From Tessaracoccus flavescens (GTDB lineage: Bacteria > Actinomycetota > Actinomycetes > Propionibacteriales > Propionibacteriaceae), in contig DYZF01000249.1 of assembly GCA_020741375.1 (NCBI GenBank), forward strand, positions 1-15,471: a stretch of 15,471 nt of DNA, given 5' to 3'. A model generated the notes under the pieces. The model was given only the letters and a program-made list of their open reading frames with translations. It searched no databases and was not told the DNA's origin. Positions 5,851-13,253 of this stretch are shown here, piece after piece. Numbering within the stretch: position 1 is the stretch's first letter; each line of letters opens with the position of its first letter. A program made the position numbers and the translations under genes.

Positions 5851-8256
5851 ATGGATTCCCGATTCCCAGCCCCGCTACAGTCCGGCGCAGCCGAGCCGGC
5901 ATCGTCGTCGTCGACGACGCAGGCGCCGATGGTGCTGCGCTACGACACCCCAGCGGCGGAAGATCAATGGGAATCAAGCTCGCTACCAATCGGCAACGGA
6001 GCCATGGGCGCCAGCATCTTCGGCGGCGTGGAGTCAGACCTTCTGACCCTGAACGAGAAGACCCTCTGGTCCGGCGGCCCCGGAGTTCCCGGCTACAACT
6101 TCGGCAACTACCCGGATTCTGACGTTCAGCGCCGCCACGAGCGCCTCCAAGAGATCCGCGATCACATCGCGAGCAACGGCCAGATGGACCCCAGCGACGT
6201 GATGAGCGAATCGAACCTCGGCCATCCGAAGGTCGGATACGGCTCCTACCAGTCGTTCGGCAAGCTCAGGATGACGACTCCCTACTCTGCCGAGTACACC
6301 AACTACGAGCGAATGCTCGACCTCGACATCGCCCAGGCCACCGTCACTTACGACGTCGCCGGCACCAGTTTCCGGCGCGACCTGATCGCCTCCTACCCCG
6401 ACAACGTCATCGCCATGCGCCTGACGGCCAGCCAGCCGGGCAAGATCACCTTCACGAGCCGCTACGACCGCAACGCCCGCGGAACCGACCTCTTGGTGAA
6501 CGCCGACGTCACCGCCGATGGTGGGCGGATCACGTTGCGGGGCGAAGGATCCGACAACGGCCTGCGCTACAACGGCCAGGTTCTCGTCGTCCCGACGGGC
6601 GGCACGATGACCTCCGCACGCGATTCGGTCACCGTCACCGAAGCCGACGAAGCCCTCGTGCTGTGGGCGGGTGGCACCGATTACGCGCCGACGTACCCGG
6701 CCTACCGGACGGGTGTCGACCCCTCCGAACGGATCGCCAGCTACGTCGACGGCGCGGCCACGAAGGGATGGGACGCACTCGTTGAGCGTCATCGAGCTGA
6801 CTACAAGCCGCAGTTCGAGGCCTTCAAGATCGACTTGGATGGCGCCCCGATCGACGGCTCCACGGCTGCCGTTCGCGACGCCTACACCGGTCGCGGCGCC
6901 CAGGATCGCAGCTTGGAAACCCTCTTCGCCCAGTACGGGCGCTACTTGACCATCGCGTCGTCGCGGGATGGCTCACTGCCCGCCAACCTTCAGGGCGTGT
7001 GGGCCGACGGCAACAATCCGGCGTGGGCGGGCGATTATCACGTCAACATCAACCTGCAGATGAACTATTGGCCCACCTTGTCGGCCAACCTGCCAGGCTC
7101 CTACGACAGCTACCTCGACTACGTGAAGTCGCTGATCCCGGCAGGTGAAATCTCCGCGAAAAACGTGCTCGGAATCGAGCGCGGATGGATGGTCATGAAC
7201 GAGACCACTCCCTACGGCTTCACCGGCGTCTACGACTGGCCGACAGCCGCCTGGTTCCCAGAGGCGAACGCTTGGATAGGCCAAGCCTTCTACTGGAAGT
7301 ACCTCTACTCCGGCGACACCACGTATCTGCGCGATGAGGTCTACCCCATCCTGAAGCAGACGTCTGAGTTCTGGATCGACTACCTCCAGTCAGACCCACG
7401 CGACGGCACACTCGTCGCCAACCCCTCCTACTCCCCCGAGCACGGCTGGTTCACCGCCGGCGCGGCGATGAGCCAGCAGATCGCCACCGAACTGTTCACC
7501 TCCACGAAGGAAGCCGCCGACCTGCTGGGCATCGACGACAGCTTCACCCGTGAACTCTCAGCCACGCTCGCCAAGACCGACGACGGGCTGCGCGTGGCCG
7601 ACGGCAAGATCAAGGAATGGAAGGCCGACGGGGTCCATGGCGCCGAAGCGGGGCACCGTCACATCTCGCAGCTCTACGCCCTCTTCCCCGGCAGGGCCAT
7701 CTCCCCAGGCCGCACCCCCGAGCTCGCAGAGGCAGCCCGCGGAACGCTGAATGACCGGGGCGACGGCGGAACCGGCTGGTCGAAGGCATGGATGGTGAAC
7801 TTCTGGGCCCATCTGGGCGACGGCGACCGCGCGCACACGATGCTCGCCGGTCTCCTCCGGGAATCGACGATGGACAACCTCTGGGACACCCATCCGCCGT
7901 TCCAGATCGACGGAAACTTTGGCGGCACCTCGGGTGTACTCGAAATGCTCGTCCAGAACGAGGCCGACTCGACGGTGGTGCTGGCCGCGCTGCCCAGCGC
8001 TTGGGCGAACGGATCGTTCGACGGTGCCCGGGCGTGGGGTGACGCCACGGTCGGCGCTACGTGGCGCGACGGCCGGCCGGTCCAAGTCCGGTTCCAGACC
8101 GGCATCGACGGCGAACGCTCGCTGTCCGGCCCCATCGCCCAAGGCACGGTGCGAGTTCTTGACCCGACTGGCGCCGAAGTGGACCACACGGTTGCCGACG
8201 GCAAGGTCACGTTCAGGGCGGAAGCCGGACGGCAGTACCGCATCGAAGCTGGGTAG
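5851..8256 (+). CDS. Alpha-L-fucosidase, GH95 family
   Basis: The 801-residue product belongs to glycoside hydrolase family 95, inverting enzymes that remove alpha-1,2- (and some other) L-fucose from glycans such as mucin O-glycans or milk oligosaccharides. Near the N-terminus SLPIGNGAMGASIFGGVESD and LLTLNEKTLWSGGP are hallmarks of the beta-sandwich domain. The (alpha/alpha)6 barrel carries GVWADGNNPAWAGDYHVNIN then LQMNYWPTLSANL, with the Asn pair N399/N401 of the family's unusual base, an S-P-E-H motif with Glu530 (likely general acid), KEW with Glu589, GHRHISQLYALFPG, and THPPFQIDGNFGG with Asp687. Assigning catalytic roles to these residues is by family analogy. The C-terminus is a beta domain. 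I see no signal peptide: the N-terminus is a Ser/Ala/Pro-rich stretch, so the enzyme may be cytoplasmic or may have lost its exported N-terminus. It stands alone, after a run of fragments. Confidence 0.93.
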   Translation: MDSRFPAPLQSGAAEPASSSSTTQAPMVLRYDTPAAEDQWESSSLPIGNGAMGASIFGGVESDLLTLNEKTLWSGGPGVPGYNFGNYPDSDVQRRHERLQEIRDHIASNGQMDPSDVMSESNLGHPKVGYGSYQSFGKLRMTTPYSAEYTNYERMLDLDIAQATVTYDVAGTSFRRDLIASYPDNVIAMRLTASQPGKITFTSRYDRNARGTDLLVNADVTADGGRITLRGEGSDNGLRYNGQVLVVPTGGTMTSARDSVTVTEADEALVLWAGGTDYAPTYPAYRTGVDPSERIASYVDGAATKGWDALVERHRADYKPQFEAFKIDLDGAPIDGSTAAVRDAYTGRGAQDRSLETLFAQYGRYLTIASSRDGSLPANLQGVWADGNNPAWAGDYHVNINLQMNYWPTLSANLPGSYDSYLDYVKSLIPAGEISAKNVLGIERGWMVMNETTPYGFTGVYDWPTAAWFPEANAWIGQAFYWKYLYSGDTTYLRDEVYPILKQTSEFWIDYLQSDPRDGTLVANPSYSPEHGWFTAGAAMSQQIATELFTSTKEAADLLGIDDSFTRELSATLAKTDDGLRVADGKIKEWKADGVHGAEAGHRHISQLYALFPGRAISPGRTPELAEAARGTLNDRGDGGTGWSKAWMVNFWAHLGDGDRAHTMLAGLLRESTMDNLWDTHPPFQIDGNFGGTSGVLEMLVQNEADSTVVLAALPSAWANGSFDGARAWGDATVGATWRDGRPVQVRFQTGIDGERSLSGPIAQGTVRVLDPTGAEVDHTVADGKVTFRAEAGRQYRIEAG

Positions 8257-8314
8257 GACCCTCGTCGCTCTCGGCGTGCGCTCAGCGCTGACCGGCCGCT
8301 GAGCGGGACCCCGC

Positions 8315-8320
8315 TAGATT
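8315..8320 (+). promoter_or_regulatory. -10 element before GNAT-RraB gene
   Basis: TAGATT, then six bases (CTCCCC), then ATG 8327. This is a good TANNNT match at leaderless spacing. Confidence 0.5.
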
Positions 8321-8326
8321 CTCCCC

Positions 8327-9229
8327 ATGGACATCATCCGGCCCGACGACACCTACCGCGAATCATTCCTGACGGCCTGGGACGAGTTCGACGCAGAAGG
8401 AGCCGACGCCGCGGAGTGGATGGGAGCCTTCGGCCTCACCCGTGAGCAGATCGCCTCTGCCGAGGGGTTCGAGGCGCTCTGCGCGTATCACCTACGGCAG
8501 GAAACGGAGGCCGACCCTGGTCGCGTCACGGCCACCATGCTGTGGGCAGTCGAGGACGGCGAATGGCTCGGCCGCGTCTCCATCCGCCACGAGCTGACCG
8601 ACTTCCTGCGTCGAGTCGGCGGCCACATTGGGTACTCAGTGCGGCCGAGAGCTCGCCGTCGGGGCATCGGCGGCGTGCTGATGCAGGCCGGGCTCAACGA
8701 CCTCGCGGCCAGAGGGGTTGCGTCGGCTCTGGTGACCTGCGACGACGACAACGTCGCCTCTTACCGCATCATCGAATCCGCTGGCGGGTTGCTTGAGGAC
8801 GTCGTCGAGGGCAAGCGTCGGTACTGGGTGCCGACGGGGCCCGCTGTCGCCGTCGAACACCTCCTCATCCTCCCCGAGCTCGACGATGCGGAGGAGTTGG
8901 CCGACGAACTGGCGCAGGAGGGCTTCGAGGTGCGCGTCGTGCGCGAGGCGGCCAAGACGGCAGAGGACGACGAGGACATCGAGTGGGCGGTGCACGTCGT
9001 GGCCCCGCGGCCCCGAAGCGCGAACGACGTCAAGGAACTCCGCGACCGCTTCACGGAACTCGCCCACGGTCTGGACGGCTGGTACGACTCCTTGGGACAG
9101 GCCGCGCCAGATGACTCATCCGCGACCTCCGACCCCGCGGCTGCAACAGTTCCGCAAGTGCTCCCCACCGAGATCACCGGCGAAGCGTCCCGCCAGTTGC
9201 GCCGTCTTGATGGGGCGACCCCGGCATGA
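8327..9229 (+). CDS. GNAT acetyltransferase fused to RraB-like domain
   Basis: The 300-residue product has two parts. Residues 1 to about 165 are a GNAT N-acetyltransferase: AVEDGEWLGRVSIRHELTDF (beta strands), VGGHIGYSVRPRARRRGIGG with the acetyl-CoA loop RRRGIGG (110-116), and CDDDNVASYRIIESAGG. Residues about 172-262 (VAVEHLLILPELDDAEELAD, ELAQEGFEVRVVREA, EWAVHVVAPRPRSANDVKEL, RDRFTELAHGLDGWYDSLG) match the pattern of the RraB family, named for inhibition of ribonuclease E in Escherichia coli. The C-terminal 35 residues are low-complexity. The substrate of the GNAT part is unknown. The stop overlaps the next start (ATGA), so the two are coupled. The fusion is unusual; the two-domain reading is by pattern, and I am surer of GNAT than of RraB. 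Confidence 0.8.
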   Translation: MDIIRPDDTYRESFLTAWDEFDAEGADAAEWMGAFGLTREQIASAEGFEALCAYHLRQETEADPGRVTATMLWAVEDGEWLGRVSIRHELTDFLRRVGGHIGYSVRPRARRRGIGGVLMQAGLNDLAARGVASALVTCDDDNVASYRIIESAGGLLEDVVEGKRRYWVPTGPAVAVEHLLILPELDDAEELADELAQEGFEVRVVREAAKTAEDDEDIEWAVHVVAPRPRSANDVKELRDRFTELAHGLDGWYDSLGQAAPDDSSATSDPAAATVPQVLPTEITGEASRQLRRLDGATPA

Positions 9230-9912
9230 CTCGCACAGCCTTCGCAGTGAACGCAGCACTCGCTTGGCTTGGCGTGGTGCTCACCGTGGTGATCTCCGCG
9301 GTCGACGGGTACGCGCGGGGCACCGTCGAACCAGGCCTCTATGGCGGCACCCCGCTCGGCTGGGCCGGGGCTCCATTGCGCGTGCTGGATTCCCTCAGCT
9401 ACTTCACGATCTGGTCCAACGTCGTCGTCGCCATCTCGACGACCCTGCTCGCGCTCCAGCCCACCGTTGACACCACCTGGCGTCGGGCCCTCAGGCTCTC
9501 CGGCCTGCTGATGATCACGATCACCGCCATCGTGTACGCCGTCCTCTTGGCCCCAACGACGGTGGTGGAAGGCTGGTCGCACATCACCAATCCCCTCACC
9601 CACATCGTCGTGCCGGCAGTGACGATCCTCGTCTGGCTGATCTGGGGGCCGCGCGGCTGGATCCGGTGGCGCACGCTTCCGATTTCGCTGGTGGTGCCGC
9701 TGATCTGGGTGGTCTACATGATGACCCGCGGCGCCATCACCAACACCTACCCCTACGGCTTCGCCAACGTCGCGGCCCACGGTTACCCGCAGGTGTTCGC
9801 CACGGTCGGGGCAATCTTCGCCTTCGGGCTGGTGATCGCTGCCGTCTTCGGAGCCGTCGATTGGCTCATCCGGCGCACCGCGGACGCACCGACGAGAGAG
9901 CCGCGGACCTAG
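9226..9912 (+). CDS. Pr6Pr-type integral membrane protein
   Basis: The 228-residue protein has about six membrane segments: residues 5-27, 55-77, 87-108, 122-141, 149-166 and 188-212. SYFTIWSNVVVAIST (with Thr61) and NPLTHIVVPAVTI (with His126) are the conserved polar spots of the Pr6Pr family, related to eukaryotic AIG1/ADTRP, in which a threonine and a histidine in equivalent places are catalytic for hydrolysis of fatty acid esters of hydroxy fatty acids. Whether bacterial members share that activity is not established to my knowledge. The ATG lies in an ATGA overlap with the GNAT-RraB-like gene. The C-terminus is short and Arg-rich, probably cytoplasmic. Confidence 0.8.
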   Translation: MTRTAFAVNAALAWLGVVLTVVISAVDGYARGTVEPGLYGGTPLGWAGAPLRVLDSLSYFTIWSNVVVAISTTLLALQPTVDTTWRRALRLSGLLMITITAIVYAVLLAPTTVVEGWSHITNPLTHIVVPAVTILVWLIWGPRGWIRWRTLPISLVVPLIWVVYMMTRGAITNTYPYGFANVAAHGYPQVFATVGAIFAFGLVIAAVFGAVDWLIRRTADAPTREPRT

Positions 9913-9931
9913 CAGCAGGATTGCAGAGTGC

Positions 9932-9940
9932 TAGCATTAT
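9932..9940 (+). promoter_or_regulatory. -10 region of toxin-antitoxin operon
   Basis: TAGCATTAT contains two overlapping -10-like hexamers (TAGCAT and CATTAT), eight and five bases before ATG 9946. No ribosome binding site is seen, so a leaderless or near-leaderless transcript is likely. Such promoters are usually repressed by the antitoxin/toxin complex; no clear operator dyad is visible. Confidence 0.4.
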
Positions 9941-9945
9941 GCAAC

Positions 9946-10164
9946 ATGAAGACTCTGTATCTCCGAAATGTTCCGGAAGAGCTGTCGGAGGCGCTCGAGG
10001 AGCTAGCCGCCAAGGAGTCGATGTCCGTCAACGCCTTGGCCGTGCGCGAACTCACCGCCGCCGTCGCGTATCGGGCCAACGCAGATCTCGTCTGGGAGTC
10101 ACCCAACCTGAACGTGGACCTTCCGGTCATCGTCGACGCGGTGCGGTCCGGGCGCGACACGTGA
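9946..10164 (+). CDS. Ribbon-helix-helix antitoxin (VapB/FitA-like)
   Basis: The 72-residue protein begins MKTLYLRNVPEELSEALEEL then AAKESMSVNALAVRELTAAV. The beta-strand (KTLYLRNVP), helix A (EELSEALEELAAKE) and helix B (SVNALAVRELTAAV) are the classic ribbon-helix-helix DNA-binding dimer module of FitA-type antitoxins. The C-terminal part, with SPNLNVDLPVIVDAVRSGRD, is the expected toxin-wrapping tail. The start at ATG 9946 fits the RHH domain. An in-frame ATG 18 bases upstream is not present, and the TTG at 9928-region would only add unrelated residues. The stop overlaps the toxin start by GTGA, the usual arrangement of a co-translated antitoxin and toxin. Confidence 0.88.
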   Translation: MKTLYLRNVPEELSEALEELAAKESMSVNALAVRELTAAVAYRANADLVWESPNLNVDLPVIVDAVRSGRDT

Positions 10165-10544
10165 TCGTCCTCGATCCGTCGGTTGCCCTCGCCGCCTTGA
10201 CCGGCCACACCCGGGCCAGACACGCCATCGTCGACCGCCGGCTCCTCGCACCAGCTCACATCGACGTCGAGCTCACTCACGCACTGCGGGGCCTCACGCT
10301 TGGCGGACACATCGGGCCCACCGACGCCCACCGGATCCTCGACATCTGGCGTTCCCTCGCCATCGATCGACTCCCCCTCCAGCCGCTTCTCCCACGGATC
10401 TGGGAACTGCGGGACAACCTGACTGGATACGACGCCGCCTTCGTTGCGGCCGCGGAGGCGCACGGGGTTCCGCTCGTAACGGCCGACAAGAAACTCGCCG
10501 CAGCCACCGGTCCGCGCTGCGCCATCCACTTGATCCCAAGCTGA
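10161..10544 (+). CDS. vapC: PIN-domain toxin (VapC-like ribonuclease)
   Basis: The 127-residue protein has the full acidic set of PIN-domain ribonucleases: Asp5 in MIVLDPS, Glu37 in HIDVELTHAL, Asp91 in TGYDAAFVAAAEA, and Asp109 in LVTADKKLAAA. VapC toxins cleave RNA (tRNA or rRNA in the studied examples) and are held inactive by the cognate antitoxin encoded just upstream. The GTG start is chosen because it overlaps the antitoxin stop (GTGA) and puts the first catalytic Asp at the usual position; the same frame is open further upstream but only through antitoxin DNA. No damage is visible, so the module looks functional. Confidence 0.9.
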   Translation: MIVLDPSVALAALTGHTRARHAIVDRRLLAPAHIDVELTHALRGLTLGGHIGPTDAHRILDIWRSLAIDRLPLQPLLPRIWELRDNLTGYDAAFVAAAEAHGVPLVTADKKLAAATGPRCAIHLIPS

Positions 10545-10569
10545 CCGGCGCGTCCTGCGTTGGCCGTGC

Positions 10570-10575
10570 CACACT
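10570..10575 (+). promoter_or_regulatory. -10-like element
   Basis: CACACT, then six bases, then ATG 10582. It keeps the A and T of the TANNNT consensus at the same spacing as the other candidates in this window, but it is a weak match. Confidence 0.3.
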
Positions 10576-10581
10576 CACCCC

Positions 10582-11025
10582 ATGCCCCAATTCACCGGAA
10601 CCTGCGCCTTCCGCCTGATGCCCACTGACGAGCTCGTCGACGGCCCGGCAACGGCATCTGTGCGGCCACTCGGCGACCAATACGTCGTCGACTACACGTG
10701 GACCCATCCCGACGACGGACCTCAGGCCGGGCACTTGCTCGTCGGGGCGCCTGAGGAATCGGGCCAGATCACAGCGGCATGGGGCGACACCTGGCACCAG
10801 AAGCCGGGCATCATGACGCTCACCGGCACGCGCGACGGCGACGTCGTCAAACTGGCCGCCAGCTATATGGGCGACTGGGGTTGGGAGATCGACCTCACCG
10901 GACTCGACGCGACGCCGTCGATGATCATGCGCAACGTCGTGCCGGAATCGGCGTTGAGCATGGCTCCGCCTGGCGTCGAAGTCGCGGCAGGGCCGTACGA
11001 CGTCATGGTGCTGCGCGTCTCCTAG
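10582..11025 (+). CDS. Conserved beta-rich protein, unknown function
   Basis: The 147-residue product is soluble, with no signal peptide. It begins MPQFTGTCAFRLMPTDELVD and continues with alternating strands (ATASVRPLGDQYVVDYTWTH, GHLLVGAPEESGQITAAWGD, GIMTLTGTRDGDVVKLAASY, WGWEIDLTGL), ending VEVAAGPYDVMVLRVS. The run of short beta strands with W-G-D-x-W-H and W-x-W-x-I motifs suggests a lipocalin/DUF1579-like beta-barrel. I cannot name the family with certainty. The gene is intact, has no close partner, and faces the P450 remnant tail to tail with 16 bases between. Confidence 0.75.
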   Translation: MPQFTGTCAFRLMPTDELVDGPATASVRPLGDQYVVDYTWTHPDDGPQAGHLLVGAPEESGQITAAWGDTWHQKPGIMTLTGTRDGDVVKLAASYMGDWGWEIDLTGLDATPSMIMRNVVPESALSMAPPGVEVAAGPYDVMVLRVS

Positions 11026-11041
11026 CCCCGGCCTGGAGAGG

Positions 11042-11838
11042 CTACACAGTAAGACGGATGCGAACGCCGCCCTTCGGCTTCATCGACGTCAAACCGACAG
11101 CCTTGACGGAGCGATCCTCCAAGGCATAGCTGCCCCGCTGCAGCAGGGTGGCGAGCATGACGGTGAGCTCGGTGGTGGCCATGACGTGGCCGAGGCACCG
11201 GTGGGCGCCGCCGCCGAAGGCGATGAACTCGCCCCTTGATGGCTTGAAGTCGTCTGCCAGCCAGCGTTCCGGCACGAACTCCTCCGCCCGGTCGTACACG
11301 TCGTGCATGTGGTGGGTGGCGTACCGGAGCCTTCGCCGTCGCGTCCGTGCACGAGCACCGAGAGCACCTGAGACTCCTCTTCGGCTCCGGGCTGATCGAG
11401 GCGGTCGATCTCGGCGAAGACGAACTCATCCAGAGTTGCCCTCGCCGCCATCGCGCGGCGCCACGTCTTGGTGTTGAGGCGCTCGTGGACGTTGAGCAGT
11501 TGCGGGGCGACGTTGGTGAGCTCGATGAGGGGCTGCAACGCGTTGCCGACGCGGTCAGCCTGCTGGCCCACGCGTTCACCGAAGAGGCAGCGCATGGTTG
11601 ATTGTCGGATGGCGCCGCGTAATCGGCCACCTGTTGACGGTGGAGACCCGGCCGCACGAGCGCGCGCCGACGACCGTGATCCGGCGGATCGGAGACGACG
11701 ACGGACGTGGGCCCATCCACGGGGACGAGCGCCTTCATGGCTTCGAACGCGCTGAAGTGATCGTCGTGGGCGAAGACGAACTCGTTGGCCTCCGGGCCCA
11801 CCAGATACGCGAAGGGACGCCCACCGAGATCGGCGCCG
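11042..11838 (-). pseudogene. Cytochrome P450, in three pieces
   Basis: Read from the 5' end (right), piece 1 (about 11838-11610) gives LGGRPFAYLVGPEANEFVFA, HDDHFSAFEAMKALVPVDGP and TSVVVSDPPDHGRRRALVRP, then GLHRQQVADYA. Piece 2 (about 11595-11325, another frame) gives MRCLFGERVGQQADRVGNAL, a helix-rich middle and SQVLSVLVHGRDGEGS. Piece 3 (about 11325-11042, a third frame) gives RYATHHMHDVYDRAEEFVPE then RWL and the haem-binding FGGGAHRCLGHVMATTE with its Cys ligand. Missing are the N-terminal ~50 residues, about 35 residues between pieces 1 and 2, and more than 100 residues between pieces 2 and 3 that would carry the oxygen-binding I-helix and the E-x-x-R motif. It cannot work as a P450. 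The deletion sizes are estimates from the usual layout of the family. Confidence 0.85.
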
Positions 11839-11840
11839 TC

Positions 11841-12236
11841 ATGACCGTGACCCCGGAGCAGCAGGCCGACGCTGCGGCCACCGGCACCATCCCGGCGGAG
11901 GTGTGGGCTGCGGCGGAGGCAACCTGGCGGGCGGTGACGTCGCGGCCCGAGCTGGTGCGGGCGCGGTTCGAGCTCTACCTGCACGCCGGACGCAACCCCG
12001 GGCTGCAGGCTGCGATTCGACGGGGTCGCGAGCGGTTCATCGACGCCACGGCCGCCTCGCTGCCGTCGGCGAACCCACGCGCGGGGGCGCAGATGGTGCT
12101 CGCGCTGGCCACCGGGATGATGCTGCACCACATCTCCGCGCCGGATCCGGAGCTTGACCGGCTGGCACCAACATTGCTGCTGGCAACCAGCGCGGCGGCG
12201 CTGACGTTCCCGCTGTCGCCACCGCCTGGGGCCTAG
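11841..12236 (+). pseudogene. TetR-family regulator lacking DNA-binding domain
   Basis: From ATG 11841 the 131-residue frame reads MTVTPEQQADAAATGTIPAE, VWAAAEATWRAVTSRPELVR, ARFELYLHAGRNPGLQAAIR, RGRERFIDATAASLPSANPR and then AGAQMVLALATGMMLHHISA, which is the helical ligand-binding half of TetR-type repressors. The ~60-residue N-terminal helix-turn-helix domain is missing. Upstream the same frame only runs antisense to the P450 piece. The breakpoint is within a few bases of the 5' end of the P450 remnant, so one deletion probably removed the divergent promoter and both N-termini. It ends at TAG 12234-12236, sharing CTAG with the stop of the hydrolase gene. Confidence 0.7.
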
Positions 12237-13141
12237 CTGGCGCCGCCGGGCGCGGCTGCCCCGAGCGACCGCCGAAGGAAGTCGTCGACTAGGGCGATGT
12301 AACCGGGGCGGTCGGCGAAGTAGCCGCCGCAGTGATCGGCGCCGTCGAAAGGGACGAACTCGACGTGGTCGCGGCCCACCGCCTCAACAAGGAGCTCGGC
12401 CTCGCTGAATGGGACGATCGAGTCTTCAGTGCCATGCAGGAGGAGCACCGGTCGCGGCGGGATCTGCGCGATGACGTCGACGGGCCGAACGTGAGCGTAT
12501 GAGTAGCCGTGCAACGCTCGGTTCATCAGGCTGGCGACGGGCAGGAGCGGCTTGGCAGGGAGATGCAGGGAGCGCAGAGCGTGGGCGACGACTCCGCGCA
12601 TCGAGGCGAAGGGCGAATCAAGCACGAGAAACCCGATCCTCGGATCATCGGCCGCGCACAGCAGTGCGACGGAGGCGCCCATCGAGAAGCCCACGACGGC
12701 GATCCGCGCGCCGGGCCGCCGCCCGGTGACGAGATCGACGGCGGCGCGGAGATCGAGCTGCTCGCGATGGGCCAGCGACATCGGCCCGTCGTCGGACAGG
12801 CCGCGCGAGCGGAAGTCGAACAGGAAGACGCTGTGGCCGGCTCGCCAGAGGCCGGGGCCGATGCCCAGCATGTCGGCCATGCTGCTGCGGTGCCCGTGGG
12901 CGCAGATGACGACGATTTCGGAGTCGGGCTGATCGAGCCACCAGCCGGTGAGGCGCACGCCGTCGGCGGCGCGAAACTCCAACTCCTCAGCCTCGGCGCC
13001 AACCTCGAACGGCGAGAAGCCGTAGGGCAGCGTCGGTCGCCTGATGCCGTTGAGCGCCGAAGCCGCGACGGCGCCCGTGGCCAGGGCTGCGGTGGTCGTG
13101 GCGGCGCTGGCCCAGAGTGCGGCCTTCGCGAGAGGATGCAT
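12233..13141 (-). CDS. Membrane-anchored alpha/beta hydrolase
   Basis: The 302-residue protein (from ATG 13139-13141) starts MHPLAKAALWASAATTTAAL then ATGAVAASALNG, an uncleaved signal-anchor, followed by an alpha/beta hydrolase domain. CAHGHRSSMADML forms the oxyanion region (HGxxx). VVGFSMGASVALL holds the nucleophile Ser153, HGTEDSIVPF the acid Asp240, and GADHCGGYF the base His270. It resembles the serine aminopeptidase/BAAT-like or YfhR/BEM46 esterases; the substrate is unknown. GTG 13156 would add five residues. ATG 13141 is preferred because an -10-like hexamer (AACAAT) ends six bases before it. It converges on the TetR remnant, the two stops sharing CTAG, and diverges from the HNH gene. 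Confidence 0.85.
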   Translation of the reverse strand: MHPLAKAALWASAATTTAALATGAVAASALNGIRRPTLPYGFSPFEVGAEAEELEFRAADGVRLTGWWLDQPDSEIVVICAHGHRSSMADMLGIGPGLWRAGHSVFLFDFRSRGLSDDGPMSLAHREQLDLRAAVDLVTGRRPGARIAVVGFSMGASVALLCAADDPRIGFLVLDSPFASMRGVVAHALRSLHLPAKPLLPVASLMNRALHGYSYAHVRPVDVIAQIPPRPVLLLHGTEDSIVPFSEAELLVEAVGRDHVEFVPFDGADHCGGYFADRPGYIALVDDFLRRSLGAAAPGGAS

Positions 13142-13147
13142 GGACCC

Positions 13148-13153
13148 ATTGTT
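13148..13153 (-). promoter_or_regulatory. -10-like element of hydrolase gene
   Basis: On the minus strand AACAAT is followed by six bases and ATG 13141. This supports the shorter start and a leaderless transcript. Confidence 0.35.
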
Positions 13154-13182
13154 CACGACGCCCCACCCCGCTCGGTGACGTG

Positions 13183-13247
13183 TTGTCCGGAACCCACAGA
13201 GTGTTGTCCGATTAGAACATGTGATCGTTTTTGTCAGTGGTTGTCCG
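13183..13247. repeat. Three TTGTCCG direct repeats
   Basis: TTGTCCG occurs at 13183-13189, 13204-13210 and 13241-13247. The first two are 21 bases apart (two helical turns) and are preceded by GTG; the third is 37 bases further. They lie between the divergent hydrolase and HNH genes and could be regulator binding sites. Confidence 0.45.
13213..13228 (+). promoter_or_regulatory. Imperfect LexA (SOS) box
   Basis: TAGAAC-ATGT-GATCGT compares with the actinobacterial/mycobacterial SOS box TCGAAC-N4-GTTCGA, matching 9 of 12 defined bases. Several DUF222/HNH (13E12-type) genes in Mycobacterium tuberculosis are DNA-damage inducible, which makes the site plausible in front of this gene. It lies 33 bases before the ATG, in the promoter region. 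Confidence 0.35.
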
Positions 13248-13253
13248 TAGTGT
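13248..13253 (+). promoter_or_regulatory. -10 element of HNH gene
   Basis: TAGTGT is followed by seven bases and ATG 13261. It fits the TANNNT consensus and a start at or very near the initiation codon. Confidence 0.45.

Noticed and set aside
8761..9780. 339-codon open frame on the minus strand
   Set aside because: It is antisense to the GNAT-RraB and Pr6Pr genes, both well supported. The translation is Asp/His/Gly/Arg-rich and has no family pattern.
9666..10160. Long 5' extension of the PIN toxin frame
   Set aside because: It runs out of frame through the Pr6Pr and antitoxin genes. The GTG at 10161 with the GTGA overlap gives a normal-length toxin.
11022..12131. 369-codon minus-strand frame as one protein
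   Set aside because: Only the part between about 11610 and 11838 is P450-like. The rest is antisense to the TetR remnant or out of frame with the P450.
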